Assembly: GCA_003646815.1 (NCBI GenBank)
Contig: QMLQ01000003.1
Span: 1 to 39,063, forward strand
Source of the DNA: Deltaproteobacteria bacterium
GTDB taxonomy: Bacteria > Desulfobacterota > DSM-4660 > Desulfatiglandales > Desulfatiglandaceae
DNA length: 39,063 nucleotides
Reading direction: 5' to 3'
Under the pieces are notes generated by a model. The model saw only the letters and a program-made list of their open reading frames with translations. It ran no database searches and was not told the origin of the DNA. Positions 24,256 to 33,717 of the stretch are shown here, one piece after another. Numbering within the stretch: the stretch's first letter is position 1; the number at the start of each line of letters is the position of its first letter. The position numbers were made by a program, and so were the translations under genes.

Positions 24256-25678
24256 TATCCCGAAAACCATCAGCTTCAGGTTAACGGCCTGGTATTCCAT
24301 TATTTTCATCCTCGCATCTTTTCTTCTCTTCGCGATTGCCTATTTCCTTGTCTCTTCCACCCTGGAGAAACACAGCCGTGAAGCCATCCAGGGAAAGGTG
24401 AAGGAACTTGCCTTGTTATACCAAAAAGGTGGCATTCCGGCCCTGGAAAAGGAAATCAACTCTGTAAAAAAATTCCACCCGAAGAGACCTTTTTTTATCC
24501 GTATTGCGGACGCGGAAAACAAGACCCTTTTCCTGAGACTGGGTTATCAATGGGCCGAGTTTGATATCAAAACCCTTGAAAAGACTCCGCCCGATCCAGA
24601 ACGTCAATGGACGTTGCTCCGCTCCGCTGAAGATAAAAATATTCTTCAGATAGAAACCTTTCAACTGCCGGACCACCGGTGGTTGCAGGTAGGGCAGACC
24701 TCCGAGGAAACAGGAAAGCTGCTTGATCGATTTCGGGAGATCTTCGCCGCAGTCATTATTCCCCTCGTCCTCCTCGGCTTTGCGGGTGGTGCATTCCTGG
24801 CCTTCAGGGCCCTCCGTCCCATTCGCGCCTTGATCCACACCGTCCATTCCGTTGAAACAGGAGACATGACCGCTCGTGTTCCCGCTCCCGGTACCGGTGA
24901 TGAACTGGATGAACTGGTCCGGCTCTTCAACGGTATGCTGGAGAAAATTGAAACCCTGATCCTGGGAATGAAGGGAGCACTTGATAATGTGGCGCACGAC
25001 CTCAGGACACCCATGACGAGGCTTCGCGGCATTGCTGAAATAGCCCTCCAATCTGACTTGAAAGGGGATGCCTGCAGGGAGACCCTGGGAAGATGCATTG
25101 AGGAATGCGACCAGATCCTCACCATGCTCAACACCCTGATGGATATTTCAGAGGCGGAAACCGGAACCATGAGGCTTGATCGCCGTGAAATTGCTGTTCG
25201 TGACTTGCTCGCTTCGGCAGCAGACCTTTACGCTTATGTGGCAGAAGATAAAAACATTACTATTGATGTCCAGGCCCCCCAGGACCTCACCATCTCAGCC
25301 GATCCGGCCCGGATGGCCCAGGTACTGGCAAACCTTCTTGACAATGCCGTCAAGTACACCCCTGAAGGGAGAGGAGAAATAAAGATGGCGGCCTGGAAAG
25401 AAAAAAACGGCGTTACCCTCTCGGTGAAAGACCAAGGGACAGGAATCCCTGAAGAAGACAGGTCCAGGATTTGGGATCGCCTTTACCGGGGTGACCGGAG
25501 CCGCCATCAAAGGGGACTGGGGTTGGGCTTGAGTCTTGTCCGTGCAGTGGTCAAGGCCCACGGAGGAACCATCACGGTGGAGAGTGAGCCGGACAAGGGC
25601 TCCACATTCTCTATTCATTTGCCGCTCACCGATCAGCAAGGCAACTCTTCTATAAGGGGAGATAGCAGACAAGGGTGA
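24233..25678 (+). CDS. sensor histidine kinase, partner of the upstream regulator
   Basis: This 481-aa membrane kinase has two transmembrane helices (about residues 19-41 and 170-193) bounding a periplasmic sensor of about 130 aa. A HAMP region (LRPIRALIHTVHSVETGDMTARV), HisKA with H255 (NVAHDLRTPMTRLRG) and a HATPase domain with NLLDNAVKYTPEG, DQGTGIP and GLGLGLSLVRAVVKAHGG follow. It is a CusS-like architecture. The ATG at 24233 overlaps the regulator by 23 bases; no strong ribosome site is seen, so coupling is likely. The sensed signal is not known, but the adjacent protease suggests envelope stress or metal. Confidence 0.93.
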   Translation: MFLKDLHNIPKTISFRLTAWYSIIFILASFLLFAIAYFLVSSTLEKHSREAIQGKVKELALLYQKGGIPALEKEINSVKKFHPKRPFFIRIADAENKTLFLRLGYQWAEFDIKTLEKTPPDPERQWTLLRSAEDKNILQIETFQLPDHRWLQVGQTSEETGKLLDRFREIFAAVIIPLVLLGFAGGAFLAFRALRPIRALIHTVHSVETGDMTARVPAPGTGDELDELVRLFNGMLEKIETLILGMKGALDNVAHDLRTPMTRLRGIAEIALQSDLKGDACRETLGRCIEECDQILTMLNTLMDISEAETGTMRLDRREIAVRDLLASAADLYAYVAEDKNITIDVQAPQDLTISADPARMAQVLANLLDNAVKYTPEGRGEIKMAAWKEKNGVTLSVKDQGTGIPEEDRSRIWDRLYRGDRSRHQRGLGLGLSLVRAVVKAHGGTITVESEPDKGSTFSIHLPLTDQQGNSSIRGDSRQG

Positions 25679-25714
25679 GCCAGCTGGAATAGGGTTGAAA
25701 ACACAAAGAGACGT

Positions 25715-27160
25715 ATGGTATCTCTATTCAGCATGGACATCTCTCAGTGGATCATTGCCCATTCCCTTGAAATTGCGGGCTATCTCCTCGCCATCATTCT
25801 CATCCCCAGGATCCTTCTGGAACGGCGGCATCCCGGTGCCACCATCGCCTGGGTTCTGGCAATCGGCCTTGTCCCGTACCTGGGAGTACCGCTTTATTTT
25901 CTCATGGGCGGCAGGAGAGTAAAAAAAGTAAGTCTGCGCAAGGACTGGGGAAGGTGGGATGAAAACCCTGATGCGGGTTCCACCATTATCGACTCCTTTC
26001 CGCCCGACAATCAGAAGATAGCCCAACTCCTGTTACGCACCGGAACGTTCCCGCCGAACACAAATAACAGGATCACCATTATCGACGACGGAATTACGGC
26101 ATATGAAACCCTCATCAATCTCCTGAAAGGTGCTCGAACCTCTATTGAGATAGCGACTTTTATTCTAGGACGGGATGAGGTGGGGAAAGCCCTCGTGCGC
26201 ATCCTAGCACAAAAAGCACAGGAAGGCCTGGAGGTACGATTGCTCCTGGATGCCCTTGGCTCCCTCAGGACCCGTGGTCGTTTCGTCCAACCGATCCTGG
26301 ATTCCGGTGGCAAGGTAGGTGTATTTCTCCCCCTGCTCCCTTTGCGCCGCCGGTGGTCTGCAAATCTACGAAATCACCGGAAAATGACTCTCGTGGATGG
26401 AGACAAGGCCTTCATGGGTGGGATGAACCTGGCCAGGGAATACATGGGGCCAAGGCCCTACAAGAATCGCTGGAAAGACGTCTCAATGATCATTGCAGGG
26501 CCCGCGGCCCGATACGTAAGGAGCATCTTCTGGCAGGACTGGAGTTACAGCACCAACGAGTCTCTTGATCCCGGTGTCCTGTGCCCGGTTCCACAGGAAT
26601 TGCCCGGTGACGGGAACACGCTCCAGGTGGTTGGGGATGGGCCTGACGTGCCTGAACGACCTCTCTATTCAGGAGTTCTCGCCGCCCTGAACAGGGCCAA
26701 GGAAAGCATCTGGGTGGTGACACCCTATTTTGTTCCTGACGATGCCCTCTCTGCCGCCCTGGAACTGGCAGCCCGGATGGGCTGTGATGTTCGCCTCATT
26801 ATGCCGGAAAAATCCAACCATCCACTGGTGGACTTGGCCGGGCATTCATTTCTGGTTGATCTTCTGCATGCCGGTGTGCGGCTCTTTCATTATCAACCGG
26901 GTATGCTCCACGCAAAACTCATTGCTATTGACAAACGATTGGCCGTGGTTGGATCTGCCAATATGGACATCCGGAGTTTTCAGCTTAATTTTGAAATCGC
27001 TACGTTCCTGTATGATGGAGAAAGCGTAAAAGAGGTCCTGGACGTCATGAATTCCATCCTCCATGAATGCAGAGAAGTCAGCAGGGAAGAAATTGCAGGA
27101 AAAAGCAAAATCCGCAAGTTCTCCGAAGACATCTGCCGCGTTTTTTCACCTGTTTTTTGA
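25715..27160 (+). CDS. cls: cardiolipin synthase (phospholipase D family)
   Basis: Cls joins two phosphatidylglycerols, or a similar pair, into cardiolipin in the inner membrane. The 481-aa product has two N-terminal transmembrane helices (about residues 12-32 and 43-65), the LERRHPGATIAWVLAI segment typical of Cls, and two HKD motifs. These are H221-K223-D228 (NHRKMTLVDGDKAFMGGMN) and H399-K401-D406 (HAKLIAIDKRLAVVGSANMD). It is codirectional with the two-component system and probably part of the same envelope-stress transcript. The ATG at 25715 is the likely start; ATG at 25733 is possible. Confidence 0.94.
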   Translation: MVSLFSMDISQWIIAHSLEIAGYLLAIILIPRILLERRHPGATIAWVLAIGLVPYLGVPLYFLMGGRRVKKVSLRKDWGRWDENPDAGSTIIDSFPPDNQKIAQLLLRTGTFPPNTNNRITIIDDGITAYETLINLLKGARTSIEIATFILGRDEVGKALVRILAQKAQEGLEVRLLLDALGSLRTRGRFVQPILDSGGKVGVFLPLLPLRRRWSANLRNHRKMTLVDGDKAFMGGMNLAREYMGPRPYKNRWKDVSMIIAGPAARYVRSIFWQDWSYSTNESLDPGVLCPVPQELPGDGNTLQVVGDGPDVPERPLYSGVLAALNRAKESIWVVTPYFVPDDALSAALELAARMGCDVRLIMPEKSNHPLVDLAGHSFLVDLLHAGVRLFHYQPGMLHAKLIAIDKRLAVVGSANMDIRSFQLNFEIATFLYDGESVKEVLDVMNSILHECREVSREEIAGKSKIRKFSEDICRVFSPVF

Positions 27161-27174
27161 AAAGAGAGCAACCT

Positions 27175-29841
27175 ATGAGATATTCAACATCACGTATATT
27201 GACCGGCGCTATGCTTTTTCTTCTGTTCTTTTCCTGCAATGCACGGGGAGCCGCTGACAACCAGGTGCTCCAGGCTACTCTGAAAAACGGCTTGCGCGTC
27301 GTTATCGTGCGGAACACCCTGGCACCGGTTGTAACCACGCGCCTCACCTATTTGGCAGGATCAAACGAAGCACCGGATGGATTTCCAGGCATGGCCCATG
27401 CCCAGGAACACATGATGTTTCGGGGCAGCAAGGGGCTCTCCGCCGAACAGCTTGCCAGCCTGACAGCCGCAATGGGTGGAAGGTCAAATGCATTCACCCG
27501 GCAGAGCGTGACACAATATTACTTTACAGTGCCGGCGGATGAACTGGAGACCGTTCTCAGGATTGAGGCTATCCGAATGAAAAACACCCTGGATACCGAG
27601 GAACTGTGGGCGAAAGAAAGAGGCGCCATTGAGCAGGAAGTGGCAAGGGATCTTTCCAGCCCCATGTATGTGTTCTATTCGCGCCTGCTTGCGCGTATGT
27701 TCGCAGGCACTCCCTACGCCCATGACGCATTGGGGACACGCCCTTCTTTTGACAAGACAACCGGCGCCATGCTTAAAAAATTTCACGATACCTGGTATGT
27801 ACCCAACAATGCCGTTCTGGTAATCGCAGGCGACATAGATCCGGTACAGGCCCTTCCTCTGGTCAAGAAGCTTTTTGGGGAAATCCCTTCACGTCCCCTG
27901 CCCCAAAGGCCGGAGGTAAAGCTCCAGCCACTCAAGCCGGAACATATACAGCTTGAATCAGACCTGCCCTATGCAATGGCAATTGTTGCCTACCGTTTTC
28001 CTGGATACAGAAGTCCGGATTTCGCTGCGGCCCAAATCCTGGCTGACGTACTGGACAGCCAGCGCGCCAAACTCTATGGTCTGGCCGCTGATGGAAAGGT
28101 CCTTTTTGCGGGATTCAATAACAGCGCCTTTAAGGACGTGGGACTCGGTTATGCTATAGCCGGTTTTCCCAAAGGAAAAGAACCCAAGAATGTCGTTGGG
28201 CTGCTGAAAACGATCATCGCCGACTCCCTGAAAAACGGTCTCCCGGAGGACCTCGTAAAAGCCGCGAAGAAAAAGGAAATCGCGGCTGCGGAATTCCAGA
28301 AAAACTCCATTGAAGGCCTTGCGGGGGTATGGGCCAGGGCCATTACCCTTGAAGGAAAAAAGTCTCCTGATGAAACCATGGCCGCCATAAAGGCCGTTAC
28401 GGTCGCAGATGTGAACAGGGTGGCCCGAACCTATCTTCAGAATAAGACTGCCGTCACCGGCGTATTGATACCCCATGAATCAGGAAAACCTGTCCCCTCA
28501 AAAGGCTTCCAGGGAACAGAGTCCTTCGGCCCGAAACAGACAAAACCGGTAAGACTGCCACCATGGGCCAGGAAGGCGACAAAACTCCCTTCGGTCCCTT
28601 CATCGAAAGTTCATCCGGTGGAGATGAGCCTGAACAATGGCCTGCGCCTCATTATCCAGCCGGAGACCATCAGCAACACCGTCAGCCTTTACGGACGTGT
28701 CAAGAACACGCCTGAACTGCAGGAGCCTGTTGGCCAGGAAGGCATTACTGATGTCCTGGAAGGATTGTTTTCCTATGGGACCGCAACCCATGATCGCCTG
28801 GGTTTTCAGAAGGAGGTGGACGATATTGCCGCTGACCTTGAGGTGGGAAGGAGTTTTTCGCTGCAGGTCCTGTCTAATCATTTCGATCGGGGAGTAGAAC
28901 TCCTCGCCGACAACCTTCTCCGTCCAGCGCTGCCGCCACGGGCATTCAAGATTGTTCGGGAGGAAACCGCTGCACACGTGGCGGGCAAGCTAAAGAGCCC
29001 GTCGTACTTATCAAAACGCGCTCTTCTCTCAAGGCTTTATCCAAAAAATGACCCTCGACAGCGAGAGGCCACCCCGGGGACCATCAAGTCGCTGACCCTT
29101 CAACAGGTGAGGAATTATTACAAAAAAGCGTTTCGCCCGGATCTCACCACCATTGTCCTCATCGGAAAAGTGAGCCCTGAAGAAGCAAGGGCCACCATAG
29201 AAAAATATTTCCACTCCTGGAAAGCACAAGGACCCCGACCCGAGACGGATCTGCCGCCTGTGCCCCTGAACAGACCTGCAACCGCCGTGGTGCCCGACAA
29301 GAGCCGGGTCCAGGACAGGGTGACCCTGGTTGAAACCCTACGGGTTACCCGAACCCATCCCGACTACTACCCGCTGAAGGTGGGGTTAAACGTCCTCTCC
29401 GGGGGATTCTACGCCACGAGACTCTACCGGGACCTCAGAAAACGGGCCGGGCTCGTCTATACGGTCCAGGCATTCCTCCAGGCGCGGAAGACCCGAGCGG
29501 TCTTCGGGGTAGTCTATGGTTGTGACCCTCCTAATGTATCCAAGGCTCGAGCGCTTGTTGTCCAAAACCTGAAACAGATGCAGAAAGAGCCGGTCACTCC
29601 CGAAGAACTCAACAGGGCAAAAACGCTCCTGGTAAGGCAGATCCCACTCTCTGAATCAAGCATAGATGATATCGGGGAGACTCTTCTTGCCTTGGCAGAA
29701 GAAGGGCTTCCGCTCGATGAACCGGTGCGGGGAGCAAAACGGTATCTGGACATTTCAGCCCGGGAAGTGCGGACCGCTTTTAAGAAGTGGATACGGCCGG
29801 ACGATTTTGTGCAGGTTACCCTTGGTCCGGTCCCCCGTTGA
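27175..29841 (+). CDS. exported M16 zinc metalloprotease (fused active/inactive halves)
   Basis: This 888-aa protease has an N-terminal signal (about residues 1-26). The active half carries the inverted zinc motif H75-A-Q-E78-H79 and the downstream Glu region ERGAIEQEVARDL (about 149-160). The second half (about 500-888) has the M16 fold and the R/Y-rich substrate segment GGFYATRLYRDLRKRAGLVYTVQAF, but no HxxEH. This is the usual fused active/inactive arrangement, working as one clam-shell for small peptides. The start at 27175 is chosen for the signal peptide and GAGAG upstream. It follows cls by 14 bases. A role in clearing peptides from HtrA digestion is plausible but unproven. Confidence 0.93.
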   Translation: MRYSTSRILTGAMLFLLFFSCNARGAADNQVLQATLKNGLRVVIVRNTLAPVVTTRLTYLAGSNEAPDGFPGMAHAQEHMMFRGSKGLSAEQLASLTAAMGGRSNAFTRQSVTQYYFTVPADELETVLRIEAIRMKNTLDTEELWAKERGAIEQEVARDLSSPMYVFYSRLLARMFAGTPYAHDALGTRPSFDKTTGAMLKKFHDTWYVPNNAVLVIAGDIDPVQALPLVKKLFGEIPSRPLPQRPEVKLQPLKPEHIQLESDLPYAMAIVAYRFPGYRSPDFAAAQILADVLDSQRAKLYGLAADGKVLFAGFNNSAFKDVGLGYAIAGFPKGKEPKNVVGLLKTIIADSLKNGLPEDLVKAAKKKEIAAAEFQKNSIEGLAGVWARAITLEGKKSPDETMAAIKAVTVADVNRVARTYLQNKTAVTGVLIPHESGKPVPSKGFQGTESFGPKQTKPVRLPPWARKATKLPSVPSSKVHPVEMSLNNGLRLIIQPETISNTVSLYGRVKNTPELQEPVGQEGITDVLEGLFSYGTATHDRLGFQKEVDDIAADLEVGRSFSLQVLSNHFDRGVELLADNLLRPALPPRAFKIVREETAAHVAGKLKSPSYLSKRALLSRLYPKNDPRQREATPGTIKSLTLQQVRNYYKKAFRPDLTTIVLIGKVSPEEARATIEKYFHSWKAQGPRPETDLPPVPLNRPATAVVPDKSRVQDRVTLVETLRVTRTHPDYYPLKVGLNVLSGGFYATRLYRDLRKRAGLVYTVQAFLQARKTRAVFGVVYGCDPPNVSKARALVVQNLKQMQKEPVTPEELNRAKTLLVRQIPLSESSIDDIGETLLALAEEGLPLDEPVRGAKRYLDISAREVRTAFKKWIRPDDFVQVTLGPVPR

Positions 29842-29850
29842 GGTCTTTGT

Positions 29851-30450
29851 ATGAAAATCCTGTCTGTGTCAGATTATGTGGAACCGCTTCTTTACGATCG
29901 CTTTGAACCGGGTCGCTTCAAGGGGGTGGACCTGATCATCTCTTGCGGAGACCTGCCGCCGGAATACCTCAGCTTTCTTGCGAACGCGTTTGGGATCCCC
30001 CTTTTTTATGTGCACGGCAATCACGATATACGGCATCAGTCAAGGCCCCCGGGAGATTGTACAGACATTCACGGACGGCTGGTCCAATTCAGGGGAATCA
30101 ATATCCTGGGGTTAGAGGGCTCTTACTGGTACAATGGCGGACCCCATCAATATACGGAGAACGAGATGCGAATGACCGTCTGGAAACTCAGGCCCAGGAT
30201 CTGGCTCAAGGGAGGCATTGATATGGTCGTCACCCACGCACCTGCGAGAGGCATCCACGATCAGGAGGACCGGTGCCACCGTGGTTTTAAGACCTTCCGC
30301 TGGCTCATTGATAAATATGCGCCAGGCGTTTTTGTCCATGGACATATCCACTTTGATGCGGCTGACACGTCTCTCCGCGAAACTGTCGTGAACGGGACCA
30401 GGGTTATCAATACCTGTGGATATTACCTCTTCGAGGTGGCCAATGGGTAA
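29851..30450 (+). CDS. metallophosphoesterase (calcineurin-like)
   Basis: This 199-aa cytoplasmic phosphoesterase has the metal motifs CGDLPPEYL (D34), VHGNHD (56-59), THAPARGIHD and VHGHIH. The first motif reads VSDYVEP, so the usual His of DxH is replaced by Val10; this variant appears normal for a subfamily with a VSDxV...LY start. The substrate is unknown. Its stop overlaps the start of the ParB-like/Lrp gene by eight bases, implying translational coupling and a joint function. It is 9 bases behind the M16 protease gene. Confidence 0.88.
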   Translation: MKILSVSDYVEPLLYDRFEPGRFKGVDLIISCGDLPPEYLSFLANAFGIPLFYVHGNHDIRHQSRPPGDCTDIHGRLVQFRGINILGLEGSYWYNGGPHQYTENEMRMTVWKLRPRIWLKGGIDMVVTHAPARGIHDQEDRCHRGFKTFRWLIDKYAPGVFVHGHIHFDAADTSLRETVVNGTRVINTCGYYLFEVANG

Positions 30451-31543
30451 TCTCCTTACCATGTTCAAGAAGGCCCTGAAACGGAACCATCCGGATGATT
30501 CGGTAAAGGACTTTGAGAAGGTCAGGGAAAAAGAAGAGTCCTTTGAGCCCATGAAACGGGGCATCCATACTGTAGAAGTCGATCAGATCGTGGGAAGCGT
30601 AGGCCGGTATCAGGACTTTGACAGCCGCTTCCGTCCCAAGGATCATCTCCCAAAAGACCGGCTCCTTGCAATCAAGCGTGCCATGAAAGAGGGAGCAGCC
30701 CTTCCACCGGTCAAACTTTACCAGATAAAGGACGAATACTATGTCCTGGACGGCAATCACCGCATTGCCGCGGCAAAAGCGCTTGGCTTGAAAAACGTTG
30801 ACGCCCAGATCGTAGAACTGATCCCCTCCAAAAACACCCTGGAAAACATCCTTTACCGCGAACGGATTGACTTCCAGGAAAAAACAGGCCTTTCCCACTC
30901 TATTGCATTGACAGAAGTAGGGCAATATGGCTACCTGTTAAAACAGATCACCAATCACCGCCAATTTCTTGAAAAAGCGGGATCGGTACCTGTTTCGCTT
31001 CAAGAAGCGGCAGCCGACTGGCACAAGACCATTTACAGCCCGCTTTATGCTTTGATAGAAAAATCAGGGATCATCCACTTTTTCCCCCAACGGACCATTG
31101 CTGATCTCTATGCGTACATTTCCTATCACCAGTGGGAACGGGGCCAGGCCAGGAAATACGGTATCGGGATCGATCGACTGATCCCAAAGGACATGGAGGA
31201 ATTTAGAAAAAAAATGGCCACTATGAAAGGAACTGATTACCCGGAAATGAAACGGGAGATCACTGCATTCATCCTCATGCGCGTCAAACCGAAAAACGAA
31301 TTCGTCGTCATGGAGAAGCTCTTTGCCCTGGACGAGGTGAAGGAGGTCCATTCAGTCCACGGCGATGTGGACATGCTGGTAAAGATCCTGCTTACCCGGA
31401 ACCTGCTTGCTTCCGATGCCGAAATTATCGGCCAGTTTGTCCATGACACGGTTATCCAGCTCCCCGGAGTGGTGAGCACTCAGACCCTGATCCCGGGGGC
31501 CTCCAGGATCAAGAGCCAAAACACCGACAGAGAGCCCGCTTAA
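30443..31543 (+). CDS. ParB-like domain protein with C-terminal Lrp/AsnC ligand-binding domain
   Basis: This 366-aa protein is of mixed domains. Residues about 42-125 are ParB/sulfiredoxin-like, with VLDGNHRIAAAKALG in place of the GERR motif. A middle part (about 188-245) has DWHKTIYSPLYALIEKSGIIH with FPQRTIADLYAYISYHQ, resembling a segment I associate with DUF4032-type proteins. Residues about 272-352 match the Lrp/AsnC effector domain (AFILMRVKP...VVMEKLFALDEVKEVHSVHGDVDMLVKI...PGVVSTQTLI) without any DNA-binding helix-turn-helix. GAGG lies six bases before the ATG at 30443. It is coupled to the phosphoesterase. It may bind a nucleotide and an amino-acid-like ligand; the function is unknown. 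Confidence 0.82.
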   Translation: MGNLLTMFKKALKRNHPDDSVKDFEKVREKEESFEPMKRGIHTVEVDQIVGSVGRYQDFDSRFRPKDHLPKDRLLAIKRAMKEGAALPPVKLYQIKDEYYVLDGNHRIAAAKALGLKNVDAQIVELIPSKNTLENILYRERIDFQEKTGLSHSIALTEVGQYGYLLKQITNHRQFLEKAGSVPVSLQEAAADWHKTIYSPLYALIEKSGIIHFFPQRTIADLYAYISYHQWERGQARKYGIGIDRLIPKDMEEFRKKMATMKGTDYPEMKREITAFILMRVKPKNEFVVMEKLFALDEVKEVHSVHGDVDMLVKILLTRNLLASDAEIIGQFVHDTVIQLPGVVSTQTLIPGASRIKSQNTDREPA

Positions 31544-31554
31544 GAGTTACAACC

Positions 31555-31962
31555 ATGTCCCTTTTCAAAAAAGATATCACGGAAGAAAAAAAACGGGCCC
31601 GTGTGAAAAACCGCAGGGTTCACCTGGCGAACGAGCGAACCTTCCTCGCATGGATCAGGACCAGCCTCGGCATCATGGCATTCGGCTTTATCATTGAAAA
31701 ATTTCTCATCTCGCCACTCGGGGACGAGGCAATCGGTCTCCGGCAAATCAGCGGGAAATGCAATTGTTTGAGCTATTTCGGGCTCTTCCTGATTTTTCTG
31801 GGAGCTGCTGCTGCAATCCTTTCCACCTATCGATTTCTCAAGACCGAAAAGGAAATCGCGGAAGATACGTTTCGTCCATCAGTGGCTCCCGATGTCTTAT
31901 TGGCCCTCTTGTTGGGTTCAATCGGCGTCCTCATGCTGATTTATCTGATCATGACTGTATGA
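31555..31962 (+). CDS. DUF202 family membrane protein
   Basis: This 135-aa protein has three hydrophobic segments and the DUF202/YidH signature LANERTFLAWIRTSLGIMAFGFIIEKF (about residues 23-50). The family has no firm function. The insert LRQISGKCNCLSYFG between the first and second helices carries two cysteines. It lies 11 bases behind the ParB-like/Lrp gene and 43 bases before the UbiB-type gene, and is probably in the same transcript. Confidence 0.88.
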   Translation: MSLFKKDITEEKKRARVKNRRVHLANERTFLAWIRTSLGIMAFGFIIEKFLISPLGDEAIGLRQISGKCNCLSYFGLFLIFLGAAAAILSTYRFLKTEKEIAEDTFRPSVAPDVLLALLLGSIGVLMLIYLIMTV

Positions 31963-32005
31963 ACCCGGGCGTTTCTCTCCAGACCCTTTTAACGAAGGAG
32001 ACTGT

Positions 32006-33700
32006 ATGTACATCCGCAAGATTGGCATGATCAGCAGAACATACCGCCACATCCAGCGATACCGGCAGATCCTTACCGTTCTGTTCAAGTACGGTTTTGG
32101 AGACCTGATCGATACGCTCAAGATCGAGCAGTATCTGGAGATCGGCCTGCAGATGATCTCCCGGAAGCGCAGAGAAAAAATTGAGACCCTTTCCCGGGCG
32201 GAGCGGGTGAGGATGGCCTTTGAGGAATTGGGCCCCACCTTCATCAAGATGGGGCAGATCCTGTCCACCCGCCCGGACCTCCTGCCCGTGGAGTTCCTCC
32301 GGCAACTATCAAGACTCCAGGACCATGTCCCCGCTTTTCCATTTGAGCTGGTAAAGGAAAGCATTGAAAAAGAACTTGGCCGTCCTCTTGAAAGCCTTTT
32401 TCAGGATTTTGAAGAAACCCCTCTGGCCTCAGCCTCCATCGGTCAAGTGCACAAAGCGAATCTTATCAACGGGGAACCGGTGATCGTTAAGGTGCAGCGG
32501 CCTGATATCAAGAGGCTCATCGAGGTTGACCTTGAAATCATGCTGCATCTTGCCACCCTCATGGAGCGGCACCTGAAAGCCTTAGAAATCCATCGGCCCA
32601 CGAGGGTTGTGGAAGAATTTGCACGGACCCTGGAGATGGAGCTCGATTATACCCTTGAAGCTGCCCATGCTGAGCGGTTCGCGGCCCAGTTTCTCGGGGA
32701 GAGGACCCTCTACGTGCCGAAGGTCTATCGTGAAGCCACAACCAAGCGCATACTCACCATGGAGTATATAGACGGCATAAAGGCATCAGAGCTGGAGAAG
32801 CTTGATGCAGCGGGGCTTGACACACGAAAGATCGCGCGGCGGGGTTTCGACCTGATCCTCAAACAGATTTTCATCCACGGGTTCTTCCACGCAGATCCTC
32901 ATCCCGGCAATGTCTTCATACTTCCCAATAATATCATATGCTTCCTGGATTTCGGCATGATGGGAAGAATCAGGAGACAGCCCCGGGAAGATTTTGCCGA
33001 CCTGATCATGGGAATCGTCCAGCATGACGAGACCAAAGCGGCCCGTGCCCTCATGGCCCTCACAACGCCCGATGAAAAAACAGATCTTACTGCTCTGGAA
33101 AGGGATGTTGCACAATTCATAGACAAGTATTTCTATCGCCCCCTCAAGGACATGGAAATGGGGAAGCTCCTCCAAAATCTCATGGAGATAACCACCAGGC
33201 ACCGGCTTCGTATTCCTGCGGACCTCTTTCTCATGCTCAAAGCGCTTGCGACCGAAGAGGGCCTTGGCAAGATGCTGGACCCTGATTTTGATGCTACCAA
33301 GCAGGCGGCACCCTTTATTAAACGGGTGCAGATGGACCGACTCCGCCCGAAACGGATTGCCGGAGACATCTTTGACTCCGGCTCGGAGTTCCTGCATCTC
33401 CTGCGGGAAATCCCCGGGGAGGTGCGGGAGATCCTCCGGCAGGCACGGCAGGGCAGAATAAAGATGGAATTCGAACACCGGGGACTGGAGCCCATGCTTT
33501 CCACCCATGACCGAATAAGCAATCGCATTGCCTTCGCCATCATCCTGGCGGCGCTGATCATCGGTTCCTCCCTGATCGTCCTCTCGGGGGTCCCCCCCAA
33601 ATGGCACGAAATACCGATCATTGGGCTTGCGGGCTTTGTCATCGCAGCTATCATGGGGTTCTGGCTTCTCATATCCATCATCAGACGAGGGAGGATGTAA
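32006..33700 (+). CDS. UbiB/ABC1 (AarF) family atypical kinase
   Basis: This 564-aa protein is of the UbiB/ABC1 family, membrane-associated ATPase/kinase-like proteins linked to isoprenoid quinone or lipid metabolism. The family KxGQ motif is in FIKMGQILSTRPDLLP. The nucleotide loop is replaced by the typical Ala-rich ASASIGQVHKA, followed by VIVKVQRPDI. The active-site segment is FFHADPHPGNVFILPNN with ICFLDFGMMG. Two C-terminal hydrophobic helices (about residues 505-555) should anchor it in the membrane. AAGGAG lies before the ATG. Nothing nearby makes quinone, so the client pathway is not known. Confidence 0.92.
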   Translation: MYIRKIGMISRTYRHIQRYRQILTVLFKYGFGDLIDTLKIEQYLEIGLQMISRKRREKIETLSRAERVRMAFEELGPTFIKMGQILSTRPDLLPVEFLRQLSRLQDHVPAFPFELVKESIEKELGRPLESLFQDFEETPLASASIGQVHKANLINGEPVIVKVQRPDIKRLIEVDLEIMLHLATLMERHLKALEIHRPTRVVEEFARTLEMELDYTLEAAHAERFAAQFLGERTLYVPKVYREATTKRILTMEYIDGIKASELEKLDAAGLDTRKIARRGFDLILKQIFIHGFFHADPHPGNVFILPNNIICFLDFGMMGRIRRQPREDFADLIMGIVQHDETKAARALMALTTPDEKTDLTALERDVAQFIDKYFYRPLKDMEMGKLLQNLMEITTRHRLRIPADLFLMLKALATEEGLGKMLDPDFDATKQAAPFIKRVQMDRLRPKRIAGDIFDSGSEFLHLLREIPGEVREILRQARQGRIKMEFEHRGLEPMLSTHDRISNRIAFAIILAALIIGSSLIVLSGVPPKWHEIPIIGLAGFVIAAIMGFWLLISIIRRGRM

Positions 33701-33717
33701 GAAAGGAGCGTTACATC

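Noticed and set aside
32786-33607. 273-aa minus-strand open frame
   Set aside because: It is antisense to the UbiB-family gene; it has no family resemblance and no ribosome site that I can see.
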